NCBI GenBank assembly: GCA_002483365.1
Contig: DLHT01000009.1
Location: 147,452-211,451, forward strand
Reading direction: 5' to 3'
Origin: Cellvibrio sp. UBA7661
GTDB taxonomy: Bacteria > Pseudomonadota > Gammaproteobacteria > Pseudomonadales > Cellvibrionaceae
Length of the DNA: 64,000 nucleotides
Part shown: positions 17,220 to 26,911 of the stretch, one piece after another
How positions within the stretch are numbered: position 1 is the stretch's first letter
How the letters are laid out: every line of letters starts with the position of its first letter
Notes under the pieces: generated by a model
Told to the model about the DNA's origin: nothing
The model's input: the letters and a program-made list of their open reading frames with translations, nothing else
Databases searched by the model: none
Program-made: the position numbers and the translations under genes

Positions 17220-18119
17220 CTCTGGTTTTACTTCAGATTTACTTATCCCGTTTAAATCAACCCAATAACGCGGGTTATCGACCGGTGTTTCGTCGGGTAG
17301 CGACGGATTTTCCAGGCGCAGGATTTTCCGCCGTTGGAGTTTTTCCAAACCGGTGTTGATTCTGGGGTGATTATAAAAAAACTGGTCAAACTTCCCGTTG
17401 TCGATCAGGGTTTCCAAACCCGATTCAATTCGTTTGGCAAGCGCTTCATTGTCTTTATTGACGAAGTAGTACATAGCCGTCGGGTAATACAGCAGCAGAT
17501 TTTTCTCGACCACCAAATTCTTCTCATTGCGCTGCATTAACTCAAACCAAGCTTCTGAAATCCCTCGCGGAAAATAATCAAACCGGCGTGCGCTTAACAT
17601 GCGAAACAATGACTCTGTTGTTTCGCTGGTGGTCACACGCAATCCATTGTGCAGCATGATGTCAGTGTCCGGCCAATGGGTGCCCTGGCCTGCAAGCAAT
17701 CGGGCAAGATCCGTGAGCCCGGTGACATTATCAAAACGTGCCTGCTCACCTTTGCGGATCAATAACACGCGGTATCCAAACAAGCCTTTGAATAAGGGGA
17801 TACGGATGGGGCGCATCTGCTGCTCGCGCGTTTTATCGGTCATGGTCCAAATGACGAAATTGCGCTTATCGTTTTGCAGGAGGTGGATCCAGCGAGCCTG
17901 GGAGTAATCGCGGTCAGAAAATACAATGTCGACCACTTCATTTTCAGCTTTACTGGCATTCAGCGCCATGTTCAGCAGCTCAGTAAAATAATCGACCGGC
18001 TCTTCAAGCTTGGTGCCCTGTACCCGCACAGGAATATGAATTTTTCCGTCGCCGCTGGTTTGGGCCAATACCGGGACACACGCAACGGAGCATAGCAATA
18101 GCCACACCCCCAAGTGCAT
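17202..18119 (-). CDS. Periplasmic substrate-binding-like protein (paralogue 1)
   Basis: About 305 residues from the ATG at 18119; ATG 18152 or TTG 18164 are alternatives. A signal peptide ends near VPVLAQ-TSG. The fold looks like a type-2 periplasmic binding protein (amino-acid-type solute binding): PIRIPLFKGLFGYRVLLIRK, FDNVTGLTDLARLLAGQGTHW, RRFDYFPRGISEAW. There is no permease or ATPase nearby, so it may be a sensor or orphan protein rather than a transporter part. It is clearly homologous to the gene ending at 46401, sharing PIRIPLFKGL, GQGT-W-D-DI, N-GL-V and D-FPRG--E-W. The ligand is unknown. Confidence 0.7.
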   Translation of the reverse strand: MHLGVWLLLCSVACVPVLAQTSGDGKIHIPVRVQGTKLEEPVDYFTELLNMALNASKAENEVVDIVFSDRDYSQARWIHLLQNDKRNFVIWTMTDKTREQQMRPIRIPLFKGLFGYRVLLIRKGEQARFDNVTGLTDLARLLAGQGTHWPDTDIMLHNGLRVTTSETTESLFRMLSARRFDYFPRGISEAWFELMQRNEKNLVVEKNLLLYYPTAMYYFVNKDNEALAKRIESGLETLIDNGKFDQFFYNHPRINTGLEKLQRRKILRLENPSLPDETPVDNPRYWVDLNGISKSEVKPEHAVAR

Positions 18120-18312
18120 CTTTACGCCCACGAAACAAACCGGTATTTGCATGAAGCCCGACAACCTGAAAAAGACAGTTATTGTTTTTCAGCATAGAAG
18201 ATAGTGTCTGATTTGACGAATGACTATTTTCCAAGGCGCGACGGATGACACCCTCGGGACGCTACCGTATAGTCAGCAGCCATTTGTTTTGATCTTACGA
18301 AGGATAAGCGCC

Positions 18313-19428
18313 ATGCAACAAAAATTGGAAACACGCACGTTTTTGCTGTTTTTATTAATTGTCTCCGTGGGCTTTTTGATGATTCTGAAGCCCTTTTTCG
18401 GAACGATTTTTTGGGCTTGCGCCATCACTATCATTTTCTTCCCGTTACAACAGCGGCTATTGAAACGCCTGAACGGGCGCACCAATACAGTTTCCCTGCT
18501 GACCCTGACGGCCTGCATTGTAATTGTAGTCTTACCCGTTACCGTCCTGGTTAGCTCTGTTGTAGCCGAAGGTGCCGATTTTTACAAAAAACTGGAATCC
18601 GGTGAGGTGAACCCCGCCCAATATATCGAGCAGGTGCGCACTGCCTTCCCTGCTATACAACAAGCGGCCGAGCGTTTTGGTATCGATGTCGCCAAAGTTA
18701 AAGAGGGCGTATTGAACGCCAGTATGAGCAGTGGCAAGTGGCTGGCACAAAATGCCCTGAGCATCGGCCAAAACACCTTCAAACTGCTGTTGAATATCTG
18801 CCTGATGTTGTACCTGACGTTTTTCTTATTGCGCGATGGTCAGCGCTTGCTGGAATTGCTGATCCGTGCACTTCCCTTGGGCGATGCACGCGAGCGTATG
18901 TTGTTCGCCAAGTTTGGCGAAGTCACCCGCGCGACCATCAAGGGCAATCTGGTGATCGCCATCATCCAGGGCACGCTGGGGGGGCTGATCCTATGGGCAT
19001 TGGGAATCCCCGGTGCGCTGTTGTGGGGGGTGGTGATGGGTATGTTTTCACTGATTCCCGCGATCGGCCCAGCCATTGTCTGGATACCGGTTGCGATTTA
19101 TCTGTTTGCGACCGGTGACAATATCAAAGGCATTATTCTGGTTGCCTTTGGTGCCGGTGTTATTGGTTTGGTAGATAACATCCTGCGCCCTATTTTGGTC
19201 GGGCGCGATACCAAAATGCCAGACTACATCGTACTGCTGTCTACCTTGGGGGGCTTGGCGCTTTTCGGTATTAACGGCTTTATCATTGGACCTTTGGTCG
19301 CGGCACTGTTTATGGCGTTTTGGGGTATTTTTATCCGTGAGATGCATGTTATCGCACCTGACGATGACACTATCGAGCAAGATTTACCGTCTGCATCGAA
19401 TGAACCCGACAAGGATTCTGCGGCCTGA
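18313..19428 (+). CDS. AI-2E/PerM family permease
   Basis: About 371 residues from the ATG at 18313 (AAGGA upstream); the open frame begins at 18220 without support. A polytopic inner-membrane protein with 7-8 hydrophobic segments, of the family formerly called UPF0118 (TqsA/PerM/YdiK). The conserved segment is IPGALLWGVVMGMFSLIPAIGP, then DNILRPILVGR and LGGLALFGINGFIIGPLV. Members export autoinducer-2 or act as ion antiporters; which applies here cannot be read from the sequence. It lies 44 bp before the FKBP gene. Confidence 0.88.
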   Translation: MQQKLETRTFLLFLLIVSVGFLMILKPFFGTIFWACAITIIFFPLQQRLLKRLNGRTNTVSLLTLTACIVIVVLPVTVLVSSVVAEGADFYKKLESGEVNPAQYIEQVRTAFPAIQQAAERFGIDVAKVKEGVLNASMSSGKWLAQNALSIGQNTFKLLLNICLMLYLTFFLLRDGQRLLELLIRALPLGDARERMLFAKFGEVTRATIKGNLVIAIIQGTLGGLILWALGIPGALLWGVVMGMFSLIPAIGPAIVWIPVAIYLFATGDNIKGIILVAFGAGVIGLVDNILRPILVGRDTKMPDYIVLLSTLGGLALFGINGFIIGPLVAALFMAFWGIFIREMHVIAPDDDTIEQDLPSASNEPDKDSAA

Positions 19429-19472
19429 TCTGCTAGACTGCGCGGCCTTATTTATCCTTTGGAATTTGAGTT

Positions 19473-20093
19473 ATGTCTAATCAGTACAAGACGAATGAAG
19501 AACTGGTGAGCTACGGCATTGGCCGTCAAATGGGCGATCAATTGGCCAGCAATCCATTTGAAGGCGTATCGGCAGCAGCTGTGGCGCAAGGTGTTATGGA
19601 TGCACTGAACAGTGTTGAGATGCCATACAGCAACGAGCAAATGCAAGCAGCGTTTGAGGCAATCAACGCCCAAATGCAGGCGAAAGAAGCTGAAAAGAGC
19701 AAAGTGTTGGCCGCTGCTGGCGAAGCGTTTCTGGCTGAGAATGCGAAGAAAGCAGGCATCACTGTGACCGCATCTGGCTTGCAATATGAAGTGATCACCC
19801 AGGGTACTGGCGCGATTCCAACGGCAACCTCTAAAGTGAAAACCCACTATCACGGTACCTTGATTGACGGGACTGTGTTCGATTCGTCTGTAAATCGCGG
19901 TCAACCAATCGATTTCCCGGTAAACGGTGTTATCGCTGGCTGGACTGAAGCACTTCAACTGATGCCAGTCGGTTCCAAGTACCGCTTGTACATCCCGCAC
20001 AACCTCGCTTACGGTGAGCGCGGCGCAGGTGCCAGTATCAAGCCTTACTCAGCGCTGATTTTTGATGTTGAGTTGATTGATATTGTTGGTTAA
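19473..20093 (+). CDS. fklB: FKBP-type peptidyl-prolyl isomerase (FklB-like)
   Basis: A 206-residue protein with an N-terminal dimerisation helix region (residues 1-95, rich in Ala/Gln/Glu) and a C-terminal FKBP domain: VKTHYHGTLIDGTVFDSS, QPIDFPVNGVIAGWTEALQL, YRLYIPHNLAYGERGAG. No signal peptide is seen, unlike FkpA, so it resembles cytoplasmic FklB (206 residues in E. coli). It should speed proline cis-trans isomerisation during folding. Confidence 0.9.
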   Translation: MSNQYKTNEELVSYGIGRQMGDQLASNPFEGVSAAAVAQGVMDALNSVEMPYSNEQMQAAFEAINAQMQAKEAEKSKVLAAAGEAFLAENAKKAGITVTASGLQYEVITQGTGAIPTATSKVKTHYHGTLIDGTVFDSSVNRGQPIDFPVNGVIAGWTEALQLMPVGSKYRLYIPHNLAYGERGAGASIKPYSALIFDVELIDIVG

Positions 20094-20114
20094 TTTCAGT
20101 TTGAAATAACCACC

Positions 20115-20225
20115 AGCATGGGTTTCGGTGTGACCTTTTTCGACACGCCGTAAACCCATCCATGGGGGCTCGAATGCGGCATCCATGCCGCATACGGTCT
20201 TAAAGATCACACCGAGTCCCATGCT
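20115..20225. repeat. Nested inverted-repeat element between fklB and rdgC
   Basis: Outer arms at 20115-20135 and 20205-20225 pair at about 18 of 21 positions (AGCATGGG...TCGGTGTGA). Inside are CCCATCCATGGG and GCGGCATCCATGCCGC (20176-20191), both with an ATCCAT centre. It would fold into a branched stem of about 110 nt. It may end fklB transcription or be an interspersed palindromic element. Confidence 0.7.
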
Positions 20226-20287
20226 TCATCGCCGCCAAGTAATTCGCCTCCTCTTATATAAAAACCTATTCTGTTGTTGGATTTTTC

Positions 20288-21202
20288 ATGTGGTTTAAAA
20301 ATTTACGTTTGTATCGCCTGACCGAAGAGTGGACTATTTCTGCTGAAGAATTAAATGAGAAGCTCGCTGAATTTTGCTTTAACCCCTGCGGCAGCCTCGA
20401 CCCTTTGCGTTACGGTTTTGAATTTCCGCTTGGCCGTCACGGCAGTGAATTTGTGCACGTGACCAATGGTTACATTATGGTCTGCGCCAAAAAGCAGGAA
20501 AAAATCCTGCCCGGCGGAGTAATTAAAGAAGCACTGGAAGAAAAAGTGCTCGCCATTAGCGAAGCGGAATCTCGCCCCGTTAGCCGCAAAGAGCGCGATA
20601 CCTTGAAAGACGAAATTATTTTCTCGCTATTACCCAAAGCCTTTACCCGCTCATCGCTGGATTACGCCTACATAGCACCGCAAGAAAAACTGATTGTGGT
20701 GAACTCATCATCAGCCAAACGCGCGGAAGATTTACTCAGTAAGTTACGTGAGGCTCTTGGTAGTTTGCGCTGCTTGCCTATCGCCCCCAAAAATATTCCC
20801 ACCCAGGTGATGACCCATTGGCTGCGTGAAAGCCAGGCTCCGCACCAGTTTGAATTGGGCGAAGAAGTTGAGCTGCAAGCCGCTAAAGATGGTCGCGTCA
20901 TCCGTTGTAAAAAACAGGATTTAACCGCAAGTGAGATCCGCAACCATTTGGAAAGCGGAATGCACGTGAGCAAGATTGCGTTGGTATGGAAAGAATCCAT
21001 CAGCTGCGTGATTGACGACCAACTGGCGATCAAACGCGTGAAATTTGAAGATGTCATCAGCGATAAAGCTAACGAACGCAACCCGGAGAGCAAAGCCGAA
21101 CAATTTGACGCGGACTTTGCGATTATGGCGCTTGAACTGAAGAACTTTATTCAGGCACTATTGGCTGCGTTTGGTGGTGAAGATGATTCACTGCACGAAT
21201 AA
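20288..21202 (+). CDS. rdgC: Recombination-associated protein RdgC
   Basis: A 304-residue ring-forming DNA-binding protein that limits RecA-dependent recombination. The N-terminus [15 protein letters not shown] is the family hallmark, followed by [41 protein letters not shown] and a tail with [19 protein letters not shown] also match. Length equals the E. coli protein (303). It is a single gene, following the inverted-repeat element. Confidence 0.96.
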   Translation: MWFKNLRLYRLTEEWTISAEELNEKLAEFCFNPCGSLDPLRYGFEFPLGRHGSEFVHVTNGYIMVCAKKQEKILPGGVIKEALEEKVLAISEAESRPVSRKERDTLKDEIIFSLLPKAFTRSSLDYAYIAPQEKLIVVNSSSAKRAEDLLSKLREALGSLRCLPIAPKNIPTQVMTHWLRESQAPHQFELGEEVELQAAKDGRVIRCKKQDLTASEIRNHLESGMHVSKIALVWKESISCVIDDQLAIKRVKFEDVISDKANERNPESKAEQFDADFAIMALELKNFIQALLAAFGGEDDSLHE

Positions 21203-21348
21203 TAATTATCCAGAAAAACCGGGAGCTGTTCTCTGTAAGGCGAATTTAAGTTTGACTTAATCTACGCCTGATAACCTCACAAGGATTAGCGCTTCACTGA
21301 AGCCTGTTACACGTAATAAGCAACTATTGATCTTTGTGGATAATAATA

Positions 21349-23097
21349 ATGAAATCCCTACCCTGTTTAAGCCAGCGGCAGATGTCGCTGGCACTAAGCC
21401 TCTACATAGGTCTCGCACTCAACAGTGCTAATCTGATACGCAATGCCATGGCAGGTGGCGGATTAGAGATCACCTCTGCGTTGCTCTCCGCCATTGCATT
21501 GGTGGGGTTTTGTTATCTGCTTATCAGCGCCTTCAGCCTGTTTGGCCAAACCCTTTACAAAACACTCGCCAGTTTTACCCTGCTTGTCTCTGCTGCCGCC
21601 AGTTATTACATGATTTTTTTCAACGTGGTGATTGGCTATGGTGTGATTGTTTCCACCCTCACGCTGGATACTGATTTAAACGGTGAAGCACTCGGCCACG
21701 AATTTTTTCTATGGTGGGCACTCACCGGGATTGTACCGGTAGTGCTGTTGAGGTGTACGCCGCTCTCAACCAGTGTGTATCAGCGGATGCGCGGTATTAA
21801 ACACATGCCGCCCGAATATCTTTCTCCCAACTATTCTTCTTTCAAATACTATGCCCGCCGCAGTATTCCGATTCTGTGTTGTTTGCTGGCAGTGAATCTT
21901 TGTATAAAAACCATTGTTCATCTCACTGAAAATCAGGCGCGTAAAAATAATCAATATACTGCGAGCATTGGTGGTGTGATTGCGCACTCTTATTTACCCA
22001 CAAATTGGATTGCCAGCCTCGCCATTTACGCACACCAATTGAGCAAAGAAGATAAGAGCAATAAAGAATTATTTGACCCCAGCAAGCATTTCACTTACCA
22101 ACCACCAAGCACACTCAATGATTTATTTGTCGTGTTTGTGATTGGTGAAACAACGCGCTGGGATCATATGGGTTTATTTGGCTATGAGCGCAATACAACA
22201 CCCTTGTTATCACAAGAGCCCAATCTGATTGCTTTGCGCGGAACCTCTTGCGATACCGCTACCAAACTGTCATTGCGCTGTATGTTTGTGCGTGAAAACG
22301 GCACCGCAGACGACGATCAACGCACGCTCAAAGAGCGTAATGTTTTCGCAGTGATGCGCAAATTAGGTTTCACTTCGGAATTATTTGGTATGCAAAGTGA
22401 GGCCTGGTTTTATTCCAGTCTGGATGCCAACAGTTATGAAATCCGTGAAGTCATTGCCTCGGAATATGCCCATAGCAAACGTCCAATCGACGATATGCTG
22501 CTGGTAGACCAGTTGGAAAAATCCATCAACAAATATTCACAGGGAAAACATCTGGTCGTGCTGCATACCAAAGGCTCACATCATTTGTATAGCCAGCGTT
22601 ATACCCGCGAGTTTGCGCGTTTTACACCGGAATGCATGGATATAGACGACACCTGTAGCCGCGAGCAGTTGGTCAACTCATTTGATAACACAGTGCTTTA
22701 TGTGGATCACATGCTGAAAACAGTGTTCGACAAATTGCGTGATAAAAATGCGCTGGTGTTTTATGTGCCCGACCACGGTGAATCTATTGATGAAAACAGT
22801 CACTTCCATGCAACCCCGAAAGAGCTGGCTCCGCCTGAACAATTCCGCGTGCCGTTTTTGGTATGGACATCGGACAAGTTCATCGCGCAACCGCAGAACC
22901 AACAACTCATCGCCAATTTGAAAAAGCGCGAAGACCACAACTTCCTGCCACACCATGAACAAATTTTCGATAGCCTGCTCGGATGCATTGGCTATTCATC
23001 GCCCGATGGCGGGATTAAAACGCAGAACAATTGGTGTAGTGACAACCCAACATCAATGGCCTTCGACAACCACCCGGCGAGCCTCAGCCAACGTTAA
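21349..23097 (+). CDS. Phosphoethanolamine transferase (EptA/MCR-like)
   Basis: About 582 residues from the ATG at 21349. Four to five N-terminal membrane helices (DUF1705 part) and a periplasmic sulfatase-fold catalytic domain: VIGETTRWDHMGLFGYERNT (metal-binding Glu), SCDTATKLSLRCMF with the presumed nucleophile Thr near residue 301, VLHTKGSHHLYSQRY and YVPDHGESIDE. It transfers phosphoethanolamine, most likely to lipid A. Chromosomal homologues are common; nothing links it to mobile colistin resistance. Its 3' end overlaps the convergent sulP-type gene by 45 bp. Confidence 0.88.
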   Translation: MKSLPCLSQRQMSLALSLYIGLALNSANLIRNAMAGGGLEITSALLSAIALVGFCYLLISAFSLFGQTLYKTLASFTLLVSAAASYYMIFFNVVIGYGVIVSTLTLDTDLNGEALGHEFFLWWALTGIVPVVLLRCTPLSTSVYQRMRGIKHMPPEYLSPNYSSFKYYARRSIPILCCLLAVNLCIKTIVHLTENQARKNNQYTASIGGVIAHSYLPTNWIASLAIYAHQLSKEDKSNKELFDPSKHFTYQPPSTLNDLFVVFVIGETTRWDHMGLFGYERNTTPLLSQEPNLIALRGTSCDTATKLSLRCMFVRENGTADDDQRTLKERNVFAVMRKLGFTSELFGMQSEAWFYSSLDANSYEIREVIASEYAHSKRPIDDMLLVDQLEKSINKYSQGKHLVVLHTKGSHHLYSQRYTREFARFTPECMDIDDTCSREQLVNSFDNTVLYVDHMLKTVFDKLRDKNALVFYVPDHGESIDENSHFHATPKELAPPEQFRVPFLVWTSDKFIAQPQNQQLIANLKKREDHNFLPHHEQIFDSLLGCIGYSSPDGGIKTQNNWCSDNPTSMAFDNHPASLSQR

Positions 23098-24780
23098 ATA
23101 AAAACGCAGTACGCCTTTGATCGGTTTGATATTGGCGCGCGCAAGTGTTATCAGCGGCTGTTTGGGAATGTCTGTCAGGATTAATTCCGTATTATTTTTT
23201 TCGCATTTGGCGATTAATTTTTCCAGCGCCGACAAGCCGCCCGCATCCAATAGCGAAACTTCTTTTAATGAAAGGATAATATGCTGCTGCTCGGTACACA
23301 GCGTTGAAAGCTCACCAAAAACACGATCAGCTGCTGCAAAAAACAATGGCCCGCTAATGCTGAATGCGCGCCAGTGTTCGGGTAAAGGTTTATCATCCAC
23401 TCGCCCTGTATCGGTCACATCATCCACATGGGTCATAGCGGCAATTTCTTTCATAAACAAGAGTGCTGCAAGCACAATGCCCGCGGTAATCGCGATCACC
23501 ATGTCAAACAATACTGTTAAGGCAAAACAGGTAATAAATACCCAGATATCACCACGCGGCGCGGTTTTGATTAAATGTGCAGCCTTGTGTGCCTCGCTCA
23601 TTCCCCAAGCGACCATTACCAACAGCGCCGCCATCGCCGGCATAGGCAAGTACGCCAGTAGCGGTGCGAGCGCTACCAAACCGAGCAACACCACCAGCGC
23701 ATGGATCATTCCCGCCACTGGCGATTCTGCGCCAGCTTTAATACTCGCAGCCGAGCGCGCAAGTGCTGCTGTTGCAGTAATGCCACCAAAAAAAGGCGTG
23801 ATTATATTGGCGATCCCCTGCCCCAATAACTCGCTATTAGCACTGTGACGTTTGCCGGACATGCCATCCAACACCACCGCACACAATAACGATTCAATCG
23901 CACCGAGCATGGCAATTGCAAAAGCAGCCGCAAGCAAATCTTGAAACACATGCAGATTCCATTGAATGGATTCGCCATTGGCACCGGTCTGTAACCAGGG
24001 CCATTCAAATTGCGGTAACTGCGGTGGAATACCAGCGCCGTTAGTGCCATCGGCCAAGGTGTAAGAAAAACGCGAGCCAATCGTATCCACTGCAAAACCG
24101 GATTGATTCAACAATAACGCGACCAGAGTGCCCACAATCAACGCAGGCAAATGCGGAGGGACTGGCAGTTTTAATAACGGCCATAACAACATGACGGCAA
24201 GTGTCGCGGCGGCGACAATAAAACTGGGCCAATAAAAATCCGGCAAACTTTCTACTAACAATACAAGTTTTTCCAGATAGTGTTCAGGCATATCCGCCAA
24301 TTGCAAACCAAAAAAATCTTTGATCTGCAAAGTCGCAATCACCACTGCAATCCCTGCAGTAAACCCAAGCGTTACCGCCTCGGGAATATATTCAATCAAT
24401 CGCCCCAGTCGCAGCAGCGCCATCACTACTAAAATACCACCGGCCATCACACTCGCGACCAGCAAACCTCCCAATCCGTATTGCTGTGCGATGGGATAGA
24501 GAATCACCACAAACGCTGCCGTAGGTCCGGAGATACTAAAGCGCGAACCGCCAAGCAGTGGAATTAAAAAACCGGCAATGATGGCTGTATACAAACCGTA
24601 TTGCGGTGGCACTCCGCTGGCGATGGCAAGCGCCATAGCAAGCGGAATCGCAATAATGCCCACGGTAATACCCGCCAATAAATCACGCGTAAAACGCGAT
24701 GCACTGTATTTTTCAACAACACAGGCCTCACGCAGGGCATGGGCAATCCGTAGGGAGAATAAATGGGCGCGATGGGGCAT
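23053..24780 (-). CDS. SulP family anion permease with STAS domain
   Basis: About 575 residues from the ATG at 24780 (open frame to a TTG at 24828). An SLC26/SulP transporter: FTRDLLAGITVGIIAIPLAM, SGVPPQYGLYTAIIAG and GGSRFSISGPTAAFVVIL near the N-terminus, 12 or more membrane segments, then a cytoplasmic STAS domain (AFSISGPLFFAAADR, LKEVSLLDAGGLSALEKLI). Possible substrates are sulfate, bicarbonate or other anions; the sequence alone does not decide. It converges on the phosphoethanolamine transferase gene with a 45-bp overlap. Confidence 0.9.
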   Translation of the reverse strand: MPHRAHLFSLRIAHALREACVVEKYSASRFTRDLLAGITVGIIAIPLAMALAIASGVPPQYGLYTAIIAGFLIPLLGGSRFSISGPTAAFVVILYPIAQQYGLGGLLVASVMAGGILVVMALLRLGRLIEYIPEAVTLGFTAGIAVVIATLQIKDFFGLQLADMPEHYLEKLVLLVESLPDFYWPSFIVAAATLAVMLLWPLLKLPVPPHLPALIVGTLVALLLNQSGFAVDTIGSRFSYTLADGTNGAGIPPQLPQFEWPWLQTGANGESIQWNLHVFQDLLAAAFAIAMLGAIESLLCAVVLDGMSGKRHSANSELLGQGIANIITPFFGGITATAALARSAASIKAGAESPVAGMIHALVVLLGLVALAPLLAYLPMPAMAALLVMVAWGMSEAHKAAHLIKTAPRGDIWVFITCFALTVLFDMVIAITAGIVLAALLFMKEIAAMTHVDDVTDTGRVDDKPLPEHWRAFSISGPLFFAAADRVFGELSTLCTEQQHIILSLKEVSLLDAGGLSALEKLIAKCEKNNTELILTDIPKQPLITLARANIKPIKGVLRFYLTLAEARRVVVEGH

Positions 24781-24968
24781 AAACCAATCCAAATAATATG
24801 GGCTCAATGAATGCGAGTAAAACACCAAGCAGTATCTGAGCCAGAAAATGGCCGTGGTGACAAAAACACAAAAGCGGCTTATCCAAACAGTCTATCTATA
24901 GTCTAGCAAGCTATAATGCCGCCCTGTTTGTTTTGGATCACTTACTTTGACTTGAGAGACGTATAACC

Positions 24969-26003
24969 ATGAGCCTGATGTATCGCGGCCTGATAGGCGC
25001 ACTCTGTGCACTGACCATTGCCTGTAGCAAAACGCCGGAGCTGAGTAAAATTTCCGGCTATGCGCAAGGCACTACCTACAACCTCACATTTGAGTTGCCT
25101 GCGGCTGCAACGGCCGATATGGCCACGATAGAAAAAGCTGTGAACGATGAACTGGAGCGCATGGACTTGGCACTATCCAATTATCGCGATGATTCCAAAA
25201 TCGAAATGTTTAACGCACAACAAACCACCGATGTGTTGGAGGCCGATGCAGAATTGGTGTCATTGGTCGAGACTGCGCGCGTGATCCATCGCGCAAGCCA
25301 TGGCTGTTACGACCTCACCATTAAACCCCTGTTTGATTTATGGGGCTTTAAAAAAGACGAATTCACACCGCCAAGCGATGCAGCACTTGCAGAGACCATG
25401 GCGATTATCGGGCTGGATAATCTTGAAACGGTAGATGCCACCCATTTGCGCAAAAAAATTCCCACCTTGCGAATTGATGTTTCATCCATCGGTCAAGGCT
25501 ATGCCGTAGGGCAAATCGCTAAAGTGTTGGAGCAATACGGCATAGAAAATTATTTGGTAGAAATCGGCGGTGAATTAAAAATCAATGGCAAAAAACCCAA
25601 CGGCGAGCCTTGGAAAATTGCGATGGAAAAACCGCTGCCAAATGAACGTAAGATGCACAAAATCGCGAGCTTCAATAGCGGCGCACCTATGGCATTGATG
25701 GCATCGGGCACTTACCGTCACTACTTTGATAGTAACGGCAAACGCTACAGCCATATTTTGGATGCGCGCACCGGAAAACCAGTTGAACACAACACTGTTT
25801 CGGTTGCCATTCTCCACCCCGACCCGACGACTGCCGATGCCTGGTCTACTGCACTTTTGTGCATGGGGAGCAGTGAAGGATTGCAAGTTGCCAATGATAA
25901 TAATCTGGCCGTGTTGTTTATCGACCAACAAGGTGATGAGTTAATTGAGTCACAAAGTCAGGCGATGAATGACATGAAAGATGTGAGCCTGAAGCAGCCA
26001 TAA
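24969..26003 (+). CDS. apbE: FAD:protein FMN transferase, ApbE lipoprotein
   Basis: A 344-residue periplasmic lipoprotein with lipobox LTIAC after a short signal. It attaches FMN covalently to threonine residues of electron-transfer proteins such as Rnf or Nqr. Motifs: SGYAQGTTYNLTFE, RIDVSSIGQGYAVGQIA, YLVEIGGELKINGKKPNG, ASGTYRHYF and YSHILDARTGKPV, the last holding metal-binding residues. No flavoprotein target lies nearby. GAGAG lies upstream of the ATG. Confidence 0.94.
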   Translation: MSLMYRGLIGALCALTIACSKTPELSKISGYAQGTTYNLTFELPAAATADMATIEKAVNDELERMDLALSNYRDDSKIEMFNAQQTTDVLEADAELVSLVETARVIHRASHGCYDLTIKPLFDLWGFKKDEFTPPSDAALAETMAIIGLDNLETVDATHLRKKIPTLRIDVSSIGQGYAVGQIAKVLEQYGIENYLVEIGGELKINGKKPNGEPWKIAMEKPLPNERKMHKIASFNSGAPMALMASGTYRHYFDSNGKRYSHILDARTGKPVEHNTVSVAILHPDPTTADAWSTALLCMGSSEGLQVANDNNLAVLFIDQQGDELIESQSQAMNDMKDVSLKQP

Positions 26004-26056
26004 ACTATAGTGATGATCTCACCGATCGCCTGATTGTTTACATACGGGGACAACCA

Positions 26057-26911
26057 ATGAAATACCTTGCAGCCAGTTTATTGTTATGCGTTTTTTCCAT
26101 CAGCTTTCATGCACACAGCCAAACACTGGACGTGATGAGCTACAACGTTCGCTGCGGCGCGTGTGAAGCAGCAGAAAACCCGAACAATTGGAAAAAGCGT
26201 AAATATCTGGTTGCGCATTTGATTAAAACGCACAACCCGGATGTGATTGGCCTGCAAGAAGCAGAGTTATATCAAGTGGAAGATCTGGTAGAGATGCTCG
26301 ATGAATATTCATGGATAGGTGTAGGGCGCGATGATGGCAGGGACAAAGGTGAAACCACTGCCATTTTATTCCGCACGGCGCGCCTCAGTTTACAGAGCCA
26401 GAAAACACTCTGGCTTTCGCAAACACCGCAACAACCTTCGCGCGGTTGGGATGCCACTTACAGACGCACACTCACCATTGCGCAATTATTCGATAAAACC
26501 AGTAAAAACGCGTTCGCTATTTTTAATGCCCATTTTGATAACGAAGGCGAAACCGCACGGCAGGAAAGCGCAAAACTGTTACAAGCAGAGATTGCAAAAA
26601 TAGATGCGCAAACCGCAGTGATTGTCACCGGCGATTTCAACAGCAAAGCGGATTCAAAAACCTATGAAATTCTGAGCAGCTTTTTGGCAGATGCTGAAAA
26701 AATTTCCTCAACACCGGCCACTGGTGGCAATAAAACGTTCAATGGATTTGGTGAAAATACCGAAACCGATAATAAAATCGATTTCATTTTTGTTTCAAAA
26801 CCGCTCAAGGTATTGAGCCATGTGGTAGATACCACACGCTATAACTCGCTCTATCCATCTGACCACTACCCTCTCATTATACGCGCCGAAAAATCAGTGG
26901 CTGCCGAGTAA
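26057..26911 (+). CDS. Secreted endonuclease/exonuclease/phosphatase family protein
   Basis: A 284-residue protein with a signal peptide ending near FHAHSQ-TLD. EEP fold motifs: MSYNVRCGACEA, PDVIGLQEAELYQV with catalytic Glu, FNAHFDNEGETARQESA, VIVTGDFNS and the terminal YPSDHYPLIIRA with the Asp-His pair. All catalytic residues are present. The substrate (nucleic acid, phospho-sugar or lipid) is unknown. Its last 18 bp overlap the convergent LysR gene. Confidence 0.87.
   Translation: MKYLAASLLLCVFSISFHAHSQTLDVMSYNVRCGACEAAENPNNWKKRKYLVAHLIKTHNPDVIGLQEAELYQVEDLVEMLDEYSWIGVGRDDGRDKGETTAILFRTARLSLQSQKTLWLSQTPQQPSRGWDATYRRTLTIAQLFDKTSKNAFAIFNAHFDNEGETARQESAKLLQAEIAKIDAQTAVIVTGDFNSKADSKTYEILSSFLADAEKISSTPATGGNKTFNGFGENTETDNKIDFIFVSKPLKVLSHVVDTTRYNSLYPSDHYPLIIRAEKSVAAE

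Noticed and set aside
21349..23097. Mobile colistin resistance gene (mcr)
   Set aside because: The protein is a general EptA-like transferase in a housekeeping context with no mobile-element flanks.
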